Shown: positions 34,705 through 44,559 of the stretch, piece after piece
How the letters are laid out: every line of letters begins with the position of its first letter
Numbering within the stretch: position 1 is the first letter of the stretch
NCBI GenBank assembly: GCA_964035015.1
Contig: OZ036001.1
Coordinates: forward strand, 13,353,783 to 13,417,782
Direction: 5' to 3'
DNA length: 64,000 nt
DNA from: Corallium rubrum
Taxonomy: Eukaryota; Cnidaria; Anthozoa; Scleralcyonacea; Coralliidae
Position numbers and translations under genes: made by a program
Notes under the pieces: generated by a model
The model's input: the letters and a program-made list of their open reading frames with translations, nothing else
Told to the model about the DNA's origin: nothing
The model's database searches: none

Positions 34705-35215
34705 GCTTTAAATGTTAGTACTGGCAATAAAAAATAAGTTTGTCTCATTTGAAAGAACTCGTCAAATGGTATAAGAAGACCTTTTACAATTTTTTCGTAT
34801 TTGTTTTTGTTTTGGAAATATTTCGACCAAAGACAGCGTGCTGTCCGCCATCTTGTTGTAATATTGGTGACGTCACAAGCAGGGTAAACCTGATGAAACT
34901 ACTCCGTGGGTGACCAAATTTCCACGAAAGGCTTTTTAAAAGTTGTGGGTCAATTTAAAATGGAAATAGCGAACTTCTAGCTCATAATGTCACAAGGTTG
35001 GAAAGATAAAAATTTCACTTTACCCTGGTTATGTCGTCACATGCATAATTTTGCATATCGAAAATAATTCCAAGATGGCGGACAGCACGCTGTCTTTAAT
35101 CAAGATATTTCCAAAACCAAAACAGATACGGAAAAATTGTAAAAGGTCTTCTTATACCATTTGACGAGTTCTTTCAAATGAGATAAGCTTAATTTTTATT
35201 GCCAATACCCTTTAA
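34705..35215. repeat. Foldback element
   Basis: CATTTGAAAGAACTCGTCAA (34749) and GACAGCGTGCTGTCCGCCAT (34832) have complements at 35155-35180 and 35070-35095. GACGTCA lies in the loop. Confidence 0.82.
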
Positions 35216-35296
35216 GCGCTGTTGATGTTTCGTGCTTGATTTTACGAATCCTCTCTTTTAAACCAGCTTTGCTTTGGCCAAGGTGTTGGTGGGTTC

Positions 35297-35622
35297 ATAG
35301 ATCATGGAAGGGGAACTGGATAGGCAACTTAACAAAACCAGAAACGAAGTTTGCACAACTTGCTATGGTAATTATACGCTTGTAAGCGGCTAATGCACTT
35401 AACGGGTTGGTCCCACATGGCTAAAATCAGACACTACTGAACTTAAGTATCATCATTACACTATTGCTTAAATTCAGCAAATAGCTGAACGTAGCCATGT
35501 GGGACCATCCGTTAAGTGATTTAGTCACTTATAATTGTGTAATTGTCATATCAAGTTGGGCAAGACGTGCAGAATGCTAAAGCAATTGAACCTATTCCTC
35601 GTCTATTATCTACGGTGGGTTT
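35297..35622. mobile_element. Palindromic MITE, copy of the 14.7-kb family
   Basis: Begins ATAGATCATGGAAGGGGAAC and contains GTTTGCACAACTTGCTATGG on one arm; the other arm has decayed. Confidence 0.75.
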
Positions 35623-35903
35623 TCCTAGTACGTAAGTTGCTTATGTGGTTGATCAGTGATGTGCTTGACACAGCCACAGAAATGACAGAATAGGCATGAC
35701 TACCTGTCAATTTTCGAAGTGATCGAAGACTCAAAGCGTAGGCTCCATATATGGGAAGTATTGCGCAATAATTGCAATATTCGTGACCCCCCCTCCCCCC
35801 CCCCTCCCCCCCAAAAAAAAGGGGAAAAAAAGGAAGAAACAGAACCGAAATCTAGACTCGGCCTACAACAGATAGCCCGAGTAATAAGTTTAAGAGTAAA
35901 TAC

Positions 35904-36251
35904 CTTCACTTCTGCATCGAACACCAGCGGTCTTGTTAGTACACTGATTAGCTATGTTGTCAGTACTGTGACCAGTTTTCAAACATTTTCTCAGATAATC
36001 TTCATTTCCAGTACACCTATAATCTTTAGATACCACAGTTTCATTCCAACTATAATCAGTTGGTTTTAAGATCAGTTCTTCCACTGCATCTGGAAATCCT
36101 AACTCTTGACATGTCACATCAGCATCAGCCTTTGTCCAGTTAACATCAGAAAACGGTCTCCAACCTTCATTGCCATAAACGTTAACAAGTCCTACTGAAG
36201 TGTGATTTGTTACATTAGCTCGAGTGTCTTTTTCTGGGATTATTCGTAAAC
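35904..36251 (-). CDS. Receptor gene: SRCR domain exon
   Basis: One exon of 348 bp, acceptor TGCTGTGTAG, donor GTATTT, entering with two bases and leaving with one. It encodes a full scavenger receptor cysteine-rich domain: LRII start, VNVYGNEGWRPF, DADVTCQELGF, YRCTGNEDYLRKCLKTG and NKTAGVRC. SRCR domains are extracellular binding modules. The Cys usual in the W-G-T-V-C-D-D segment is absent (WRPFSDVNW), so one group A disulfide should be missing and Cys in NQC may be unpaired. It continues the frame from the hinge exon at 39.1 kb and into the LRR cap at 32.2 kb. Confidence 0.88.
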
Positions 36252-36496
36252 CTACACAGCATTCAAACATAATATCATTAAAGCATAAATCATATTTACA
36301 TAACTTTATTAGGCTGGCAATTTTGAAAACGCCTCAACGTGGTACTGCAATATATGAAATATATTATTATTTATAATATCTTTTATTAAATAATATCTTA
36401 TATATATTATATTATATAATATCTTATATCTAATATATTATTTTTTTTAATTTATTTATTTATTTACTTATTTGCTGTTTGTTTGTTTATTTGTTT

Positions 36497-36850
36497 GGGA
36501 AGCACGGGTGGCGTGTGCTGTTAGCGCGTTGCCTCTCACCAATAGTTAAGCCCGGTGAGACGGGGTTAGTACTTGGATGGGTGACCGTCTGGGAATAACC
36601 CCGTTCTCGAGCTTGCGACTCATGTGAGTAGAGTTTAGTTGGTCTCTCCTGTGCTTCGAGGGTTTTTCGCCGGGTTCTCCGGTTTTCCTCCCTCCGTAAA
36701 AATCAACACCTTCATCTTAATAACTTTTTCATGTATTGTAAATATATAGCTATACCTATTTATCTATTCTGTTGTACACTGTAATGCGCATTCGATCATT
36801 ACGTCATGAAGAATGCGCAATATAAATCACTAATTATTATTATTATTATT
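36497..36850 (+). mobile_element. 5S-rRNA-derived SINE, best-preserved copy
   Basis: AGCACGGGTGGCGTGTGCTG head, AGTTAAGCCCGGT, GGGGTTAGTACTTGGATGGG and GACCGTCTGGGAATAACC match the internal promoter half of 5S rRNA. The body follows, and an ATT tail (36833-36860) runs on into GATT repeats (36861-36912). Confidence 0.88.
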
Positions 36851-36883
36851 ATTATTATTGATTGATTGACTGGCTTAACTGCC

Positions 36884-36912
<29 letters not shown>

Positions 36913-36915
<3 letters not shown>

Positions 36916-37557
36916 CACGATCGGAAATTGCGGCTGTCGACTGGGATTAGCTACGCATGCGTAGAACGAATGTCTTGCGTGTAAACGTCATTAATACACG
37001 GCCGACAGGAGCGAGGACATCCCGAACTGAAAGTCAAATAGTCTCCGCTCAAAATTGTCGCTCGACCATAATTCTTCCACGAGCGCATAGCACGAACGTT
37101 GGGCTTGCCATAGAATACGGTTTGTTGACAACTCGTGGAATTTTCGCGATGTACGAACCCATTTCAGAACTCACTTGAGCCAGCACGCACGTGGACTGCG
37201 AACTGTCCCATGAAAGTGGCCGATTTTCTATGCGATTTTCGATCGTGGACTCTGGGATAATCCGTTTCACATCGATATTTCATTGGCTGATAAACACAGT
37301 GAACTCCATATAACTCTTCTTCCAGATAACAAGAATCCTGTGATGGCGTGAACGGATTATCCCAGAGCCTCTCGTTTCCCGCCCGCTGGGTAAGGGGTAC
37401 GTGGGCTGGGAACTAGATTGGATTTCAGCTTGAAGTTTGTAAAGATTTTTCGTTTGTTTCTGCTGTACAAGCGTTCGTAAGTTAAACTCAGAGAAAAACT
37501 CCAACCCACAACCTTCCGAAGAGTGTTTGTTTCCCACATGAAACATGTAGGTTCACA
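36913..37557. other. Intron, unassigned
   Basis: No exon-like segment or recognised repeat. The short ORFs on both strands have no domain features. Confidence 0.4.
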
Positions 37558-37636
37558 CATAGTCAATCGAGATATGGTCTGGAAACTCAGCTAAAGTCTT
37601 TGGTTTATCTTTTTGTTCGCCTTTATGCATTTTTGC
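37558..37636. mobile_element. Truncated MITE of the 32.5-kb family
   Basis: Left end only: CATAGTCAATCGAGATATGG through GCCTTTATGCATTTTTGC. Confidence 0.8.
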
Positions 37637-37683
37637 ATTGACTCATGCAGCATTGCAGTTGCAAGACAGGGGGGTGCTACACG

Positions 37684-38242
37684 CAGTGGCAGCGCTAGGG
37701 TACGAGAAGGGGGGGGCAATGCGGGCGCCGAAGGCGCGAACACTAGGGGTCCGGGGGCATGCTCCCCCCGGAAAATTTTGAAATCTAGAGTCTCTGAAAT
37801 GCCATTTCCTGCATTTTGGGGGAGATTTTACAAAATTTTGAAAATTATAAAACGTTATAAAAAACACTAAAAACTACACATTTCAGGGATATTTCATGGA
37901 CAATTACTAGATACTGTCAAAAAATTAAGAGAGATATCTAACAGCGCCATTCTATTTCGAATCATCGATATTAAAAAAGAAATAAAATCACGATAATTTT
38001 CAGGTGTTCTATTACTTGTCTTCATTCTTATATTCAAAAGTTTATTTAGGTAGGTTGCCTGCCCTTATGCCAGTAGTTCCCATTTCAAATCAGTCAGATT
38101 TCAAATCTCAGTCAAAAACCTACCCCCCCCCCCCCCCCAACTTTTCTCCTCGAATTTGGACGAATTGGAAAATCGACCTTGGAGAGAACTGGGGGGGGGG
38201 GGGGACGTGTCCCTCCCAGTCCTCCCCGTGGCGCCGCTACTG
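37684..38242. mobile_element. hAT-type MITE
   Basis: The ends read CAGTGGCAGCGC and, from the right, CAGTAGCGGCGC. The flanks GCTACACG (37676-37683) and GTTACACG (38243-38250) match at 7 of 8 positions, fitting an 8-bp hAT duplication. It contains the GTCCGGGGGCATGCTCCCCC and GGAAATGCCATTTC-type core, linking that core family to hAT. Confidence 0.75.
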
Positions 38243-38489
38243 GTTACACGCTGCAACGCGTTTATGCAATTTTCCAATGATTTGGATTTCGATAAAAGCG
38301 GGTAGACTGGGGAGAGGCTCGATTGAGTGCCAAATCATAACAAAATATTGCGAGACAAGTTGCTGAAGGGGTGTTACACGGTGCAACACTGAAACAAATT
38401 GCTGCAATCGTTGCAGAAAGTAGAACCTGATTCTACTTTGTGCAACGATTGTTGCAACTTGTCTCGCAACGATTTTGACCATTGCACAG

Positions 38490-38945
38490 CATGCTATACG
38501 GTGCAATGGTTCATGCAACTTGTCTCACAATGATTTTGACCATTGTACAGCATGTTACACGGTGCAATAGTTCATGCAACTTGCATGTCTCACAACGATT
38601 TTGACCATTGCACAGCATGTTACACGGTGCAATGGTTCATGCAACTTGTCTCGCAATGATTTTGACCATTGCACAGCATGTTACACGGTGCAATGGTTCA
38701 TGCAACTTGCATGTCTCACAACGATTTTGACCATTGCACAGCATGTTACACGGTGCAATGGTTCATGCAACTTGTCTCGCAATGATTTTGACCATTGCAC
38801 AGCATGTTACACGGTGCAATGGTTCATGCAACTTGTCTCGCAATGATTTTGACCATTGCACAGCATGTTACACGGTGCAATGGTTCATGCAACTTGTCTC
38901 GCAATGATTTTGACCATTGCACAGCATGTTACAAGGTGCAATGGT
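38490..38945 (+). repeat. Tandem array of 61/67-bp units, about 7-8 copies
   Basis: Units contain TTACACGGTGCAATGGTTCA, TGCAACTTGTCTCGCAATGA and TTTTGACCATTGCACAGCAT. Some units carry a 6-bp insertion (CATGTC region), giving two length classes. Each unit is self-complementary at GTGCAATGG / CCATTGCAC. Confidence 0.9.
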
Positions 38946-39050
38946 TCAGGCAATTTGTCTTGCAACGGCGAGATCCAGAGCCTTACAGGGCCTGCCGTGT
39001 AAAGGGCCTTACGTGTGTTCAAGCTCAAATCAGAATATCAATTGGCTTAC

Positions 39051-39148
39051 CACATTGTTCATACGGCGGTGGTCTGTCATTGCACTCTACCAAGCCTCCA
39101 AGAGTTATCCTGTATGCATTACAACAATCAATTAAGCCACTGGTATAC
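39051..39148 (-). CDS. Receptor gene: first LGR-type hinge exon
   Basis: 98-bp exon, acceptor TCAACGCAG, donor GTAAGC, entering with one base (Leu codon completed from the last LRR of block 1) and leaving with one. The peptide YTSGLIDCCNAYRI, then VECNDRPPPYEQC, has the CC..C..PP..C spacing of the LGR hinge. The same pattern opens the 7TM exon. In an ordinary LGR this would lead into helix 1; here the frame goes into the SRCR exon. Confidence 0.78.
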
Positions 39149-39241
39149 CTGCGTTGATGAAATTCACAACTTTAGTATTTAAAAATAAAGGCACAGTTAT
39201 TAAAAGGGCAGAGCTGACATTTTCATAGTATTATGGTATTA

Positions 39242-39620
39242 TGGGGAGCACGCAGGTGCCTCTCACCAAAGGTCAAGCCCGGTTACGTGGAGTTAGTACT
39301 TGGATGGGTGACTGCTTGGGCATGACCCCGTTGTCGAGCTTGGAACTCATGTCAGTAGAGTTGTAGTAGCCTAGTTTCTAGGCCTTCCTCGGTTAACGCA
39401 TTTCGGAAGTGATCCGAACCCCAGTCAGTACCCAAGAACCCAAACCGACTACGCGGCCAAGCTCATGGCGGAAACGAAAGGCTTAGAAACTAGGTTAGAG
39501 TTGTAGTTGATCTCTCCTGTGCTTTGAGGGTTTTTCACCAGGTTCTACGGTTTCCCACCCTCCGTAAAATAAACACCTACATCTTAGCTGTGACTGGAGC
39601 GCCTTTAAAATGCCTTCGAC
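39242..39620 (+). mobile_element. 5S-rRNA-derived SINE, interrupted copy
   Basis: Shortened head, then GGAGTTAGTACTTGGATGGG and the family body, split by the 39367-39496 insert. Confidence 0.8.
39367..39496. mobile_element. 130-bp MITE inside a SINE, 10-bp TSD
   Basis: Inverted ends CCTAGTTTCTAGGCCTT and, from the right, CCTAGTTTCTAAGCCTTT. AGAGTTGTAG is duplicated at 39357-39366 and 39497-39506. Uninterrupted SINE copies (36.63, 47.57 kb) show a single AGAGTTTAGTTGGTC there. Confidence 0.87.
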
Positions 39621-39703
39621 ATGGCCACGTTGATCTGCGTCCTTCACAATTCAGCCACTGGCTGCAAGTAAGGATGATAAGCCCCCAATCCTGAAAGTGC
39701 CTA

Positions 39704-40022
39704 TCTCACGTTTGGGGATTTTACATATTCGTAATATTTGGGTCTTCCTGAGCAAAAACATAATATATCTTGTCAGCCGAAAATTTCATCTTCATGGCCT
39801 TTTTTCGCTGACAAATTTACCGGATGTGATGTCACAAGAGACATTCCAAACCAGTTTTCTTTTGTTACTTGCCACAAAAAATGCTTCTTGTGACATCACA
39901 TCCGGTAACTTTGACAGGAAAAAAGTCCATGAAGATGAAATTTTCGGCTGTACAAGATATATTATGATTTTGCTTAGGAAGATCCAAATATTACGAATAT
40001 GTAAAATCCCCAAACGTGTATT
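39704..40022. repeat. Foldback element beside an LRR exon
   Basis: Ends ACGTTTGGGGATTTTACATA and its complement at 40003-40021. The arms are about 100 bp with a CGGATGTGATGTCACAAG inner pair. It lies 47 bp from the LRR exon donor side. Confidence 0.88.
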
Positions 40023-40069
40023 ACTTTAACACTTTAACATGTATTAGTATCAATTTGTGTGACACTTAC

Positions 40070-40141
40070 AGAAACTGAAGCTTGGGCATTCTAGAAAATA
40101 CATCAGGAGGAATGACGAGTATCTTGTTTCCTGTGAAATAC
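40070..40141 (-). CDS. Receptor gene: LRR exon, block 1 repeat 9
   Basis: 72-bp exon, acceptor TTAAATATAG, donor GTAAGT. It encodes YFTGNKILVIPPDVF, then MPKLQFL, entering with one base and leaving with two. It is the last repeat before the first hinge. Confidence 0.87.
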
Positions 40142-40169
40142 CTATATTTAAAAGTGCATATTAATTAAC

Positions 40170-40320
40170 GCCAAGGGGAAACATTTGTGGCCCCAAGACT
40201 GCCGTTGTTTCCCGAGGCGAAGCCGAGGGCAACAACGAGCAGTCGAGGGGCCACAAAACACACTGTTTTCCCGAGGAACCAGTAAATAAGTGTTTTGTAA
40301 AGTAAATAAGTGTTCCGTAA
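40170..40320. repeat. Hairpin with CCCGAGGCGAAGCCGAGGG core
   Basis: GGGGAAACA..GTGGCCCC on one side and GGGGCCAC..GTTTTCCC on the other; the core is at 40211-40229. Confidence 0.82.
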
Positions 40321-40539
40321 AAATTAGACAAATTTCAAACGGCATTATTACCATGGTAACGGCAAATATTAGCACCATTCAAGAAATACTTCATAAGTGT
40401 TGTTCTCTTTCTGCAGTTCAGTATACAGAATAATTACGTAATAGTTATTTTAAAGACAGCAATGACTGAAGGAACAAGCCATGAAAAAACTAAAACTCTA
40501 GCGAGCCACCTTAACGCGTCTGTTAGAACAATGAAAATT

Positions 40540-42742
40540 GCATGGTACTCATTTGCATGGTACTCATTTGCATGGTACTCATTTGCATGGTACTCATTTG
40601 CATGGTACTCATTTGCATGGTACTCATTTGCATGGTACTCATTTGCATGGTACTCATTTGCATGGTACTCATTTGCATGGTACTCATTTGCGTGGTACTC
40701 ATTTGCATGGTACTCATTTGCATGGTACTCATTTGCAGGGTACTCATTTGCATGGTACTCATTTGCATGGTACTCATTTGCATGGTACTCATTTGCGTGG
40801 TACTCATTTGCGTGGTACTCATTTGCGTGGTACTCATTTGCATGGTACTCATTTGCATGGTACTCATTTGCATGGTACTCATTTGCGTGGTACTCATTTG
40901 CGTGGTACTCATTTGCGTGGTACTCATTTGCAGGGTACTCATTTGCACGGTACTCATTTGTATGGTACTCATTTGCAGGGTACTCATTTGCATGGTACTC
41001 ATTTGTATGGTACTCATTTGCGTGGTACTCATTTGCGTGGTACTCATTTGCGTGGTACTCATTTGCAGGGTACTCATTTGCACGGTACTCATTTGTATGG
41101 TACTCATTTGCAGGGTACTCATTTGCATGGTACTCATTTGTATGGTACTCATTTGCGTGGTACTCATTTGCGTGGTACTCATTTGCGTGGTACTCATTTG
41201 CACGGTACTCATTTGCGTGGTACTCATTTGCATGGTACTCATTTGCGTGATACTCATTTGCACGGTACTCATTTGCAGGGTACTCATTTGCATGGTACTC
41301 ATTTGCATGGTACTCATTTGCATGGTACTCATTTGCACGGTACTCATTTGCACTGTACTCATTTGCATGGTACTCATTTGCATGGTACTCATTTGCATGG
41401 TACTCATTTGCATGGTACTCATTTGCATGGTTACTCATTTGCATGGTACTCATTTGCATGGTACTCATTTGCGTGGCACTCATTTGCATGGTACTCATTT
41501 GCAGGGTACTCATTTGCATGGTACTCATTTGCACGGTACTCATTTGCACGGTACTCATTTGCATGGTACTCATTTGCGTGGTACTCATTTGCACGGTACT
41601 CATTTGCGTGATACTCATTTGCACGGTACTCATTTGCATGGTACTCATTTGCACGGTACTCATTTGCGTGATACTCATTTGCACGGTACTCATTTGCATG
41701 GTACTCATTTGCACGGTACTCATTTGCATGGTACTCATTTGCACGGTACTCATTTGCGTGATACTCATTTGCACGGTACTCATTTGCAGGGTACTCATTT
41801 GCGTGGTACTCATTTGCATGGTACTCATTTGCATGGTACTCATTTGCGTGGTACTCATTTGCACGGTACTCATTTGCACGGTACTCATTTGCACGGTACT
41901 CATTTGCGTGGTACTCATTTGCACGGTACTCATTTGCATGGTACTCATTTGCACTGTACTCATTTGCGTGGTACTCATTTGCATGATACTCATTTGCATG
42001 GTACTCATTTGCATGGTACTCATTTGCAAGGTACTCATTTGCACGGTACTCATTTGCATGGTACTCATTTGCATGGTACTCATTTGCATGGTACTCATTT
42101 GCATGGTACTCATTTGCACGGTACTCATTTGCACGGTACTCATTTGCGTGGTACTCATTTGCACGGTACTCATTTGCATGGTACTCATTTGCACGGTACT
42201 CATTTGCAGGGTACTCATTTGCGTGGTACTCATTTGCACGGTACTCATTTGCAGGGTACTCATTTGCACGGTACTCATTTGCACGGTACTCATTTGCAGG
42301 GTACTCATTTGCGTGGTACTCATTTGCACGGTACTCATTTGCATGGTACTCATTTGCATGGTACTCATTTGCACGGTACTCATTTGCAGGGTACTCATTT
42401 GCGTGGTATTCATTTGCGTGGTACTCATTTGCATGGTACTCATTTGCATGGTACTCATTTGCATGGTACTCATTTGCATGGTACTAATTTGCATGGTACT
42501 CATTTGCAGGGTACTCATTTGCATGGTACTCATTTGCACGGTACTCATTTGCATGGTACTCATTTGCGTGGTACTCATTTGCACGGTACTCATTTGCAGG
42601 GTACTCATTTGCATGGTACTCATTTGCACGGTACTCATTTGCATGGTACTCATTTGCAGGGTACTCATTTGCATGGTACTCATTTGCACGGTACTCATTT
42701 GCATGGTACTCATTTGCATGGTACTCATTTGCGTGGTACTCA
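40540..42742. repeat. 15-bp satellite array, about 147 copies
   Basis: Unit GCATGGTACTCATTT. Nearly all differences fall in the three bases after TTTG (CAT, CGT, CAC, CAG, TAT). Only one phase-breaking insertion is seen, an extra T near 41431. Between about 40877 and 41146 a nine-unit pattern (135 bp) is repeated twice. As 15 is divisible by 3 and stops are lacking, very long ORFs exist on both strands (MSTMQ-type on the minus); I treat them as artefacts. The array lies in the intron between LRR repeats 8 and 9 of the receptor gene. Confidence 0.97.
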
Positions 42743-42744
42743 CA

Positions 42745-44109
42745 GGGACTGAACATTCAGCAGTTTGTCGAAGACACCCAAAAGCACGACAGATATTTTG
42801 TTGTTGTTTAGACGTCTAAATACAAAATCAGATAATTATATTATATATATCTGAGGCTGTTCATTAAAGTAGATTTTTAGTAAATGTTTAAAACACAAGC
42901 AGCAGAATTTTATTAAGTTAAAGTCCATATAAACCAAATTTTTTATCATCTGCATACGTTCTACATACAGCAAATCGTTGTTCAGTGAAATATTTTTTTG
43001 ATTGCAGCTATTCTTCAATGTTTTTTGGCGATTCGTATTTCTAGTGCGGTAATGAGATGATGTATATATGTAGGCATTTGGCTTCCTTCTCTTTTTGGCA
43101 AGATAAACTACCTGAGAATTTTTGTGGAAAAACTCATACAATATGGAACATGTTGTTCAAACACACCATTAATGGAAGAATTGGGTCATGCCACTCCTGC
43201 AAATAACTGATATTTGTATAGATAATGATGACTACTTTGGCGTCATCCATTACCATTCCGAAAACAAAAACTAAAGCAATAAAGGTTGCTCCAATCTAAA
43301 TCTAAATCTCCAAACTCCTTTATTTGTTCAACTATTTGCCAAAGGTAGAACGTATTTAGATGATAAAAAATTGGGTTTATATCGCACATTAAAACACGAG
43401 TAGCAGTGTTTTATTAAGTTTAAATATTCTTTTGCTTTAATTCATTTGCAAATTACGATGACAATTTTATATAAAATGACCTGACCTCATGTTGACTGAC
43501 AGGAGAGCAAAACACGGCAGAGTTGGAGAAAAGCTGCGTGTATGCGGGTACCACCCGGAGGAAGGTTTACTTTAGTGAGGAAGGTTTAAAGTGAAAACAC
43601 GTGAAACAACACATTCGGTAATCTGAGAAAGTTACAACTGACCAAGCAAGGTGTCGAGAAGAAAAGCGATTTGCAGCAAAACATTGGCTAACCAACAATT
43701 ATGCAGGACTGGCAGTGGCAGCAGTTAGTGATGTCTGTAATCTTCGCAGCAGTCGAGGGTAGTTAGTAGGCTGTCAGTCAGCAGCGGTCAGTTATTAGTA
43801 GCTATTGTAAGTATACCAAAGCGTACCTATATAGGAAAACCTAGAAAACCAAGGTACTGTAAAAGTCACGCAGTATTTATGAATGTTTCAAGACACAAAA
43901 TTCTCGCTATATATTTTGAGGAAGGTTATCTAAACTTAAAAACCCATCCGGAGGAAGGTTGAGTACTTTTTCCAACACTGAAAACACATTATTTTGCTCT
44001 GATGAAAGCCTGAGTCAATAGGTCGAAAGCTCAGCCATAAATTAATAATAAGCGTAATAATAATGAGATGTTTTTACAAATTCTCGCTTCTAATCAATGT
44101 GATACTTAC
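42745..44109. other. Intron, unassigned
   Basis: AT-rich with no exon-like segment. Near 43997 it holds CTGATGAAAGCCTGAGTCAA, a short motif shared with 48.37 and (inverted) 55.78 kb. Confidence 0.45.
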
Positions 44110-44181
44110 AGAAACTGAAGGTTGGACATATTCGAAAATATGCTCACATGAATGGTGGATATTGTGTTGTTGTTCAAGTAT
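44110..44181 (-). CDS. Receptor gene: LRR exon, block 1 repeat 8
   Basis: 72-bp exon, acceptor TATATATAG, donor GTAAGTAT. It encodes YLNNNTISTIHVSIF, then MSNLQFL, in LRR phase. The donor-side end is very like repeat 9 (AGTTTCTGTAAGT on the transcript strand), suggesting a neighbour duplication. Confidence 0.87.
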
Positions 44182-44245
44182 CTATATATAAAAAAAAGTC
44201 TTATTATAGGAGTACGTCTTATGGCAGTGTAAATATATGAGATGT

Positions 44246-44523
44246 ATATATGTTATTTACCGGCTGGGAGGTCCGTATAGAGAAATATTTCCCGAGGTCT
44301 CCAAAACTGCCCGAGGCCGCAGGCCCTCTCTCCTCCGCAGAGGTTCTTTCGGAGATCGCACTACTTATGTCCAGCTGACGGCTCCGAGCATCTCCGACGA
44401 CCCCCGAAACCTCCAATCTCCGAAATTTAGCCTCTGCGGAGGAGAGAGCCGCAGGCCGAGGGTCGTTTTTGTGAACGAGGGAAATATTTCTCTATACGGA
44501 CCGACCAAAACGGTAAATAACAT
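44246..44523. repeat. Foldback hairpin
   Basis: TATGTTATTTACCG ends (44246, complement ending 44523), an inner AGAGAAATATTTCCC pair, and a CTCCGCAGAGG / CCTCTGCGGAG centre. Confidence 0.85.
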
Positions 44524-44559
44524 ATTTATTTTTTTTATTAATCGTACGATTCATGATTT

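Noticed and set aside
36497-36640. Genuine 5S rRNA gene
   Set aside because: Only the internal promoter half matches, and the same non-5S head and body recur at four other places, as in a SINE.
38490-38945. CRISPR-like spaced repeats
   Set aside because: Units are contiguous with no unique spacers, and the DNA is clearly eukaryotic.
40434-42819. Very long ORFs (up to 769 codons) on both strands made of 5-residue repeats
   Set aside because: They come from a 15-bp tandem array that happens to lack stops. Several frames on both strands are open at once, and one insertion breaks the plus frames.
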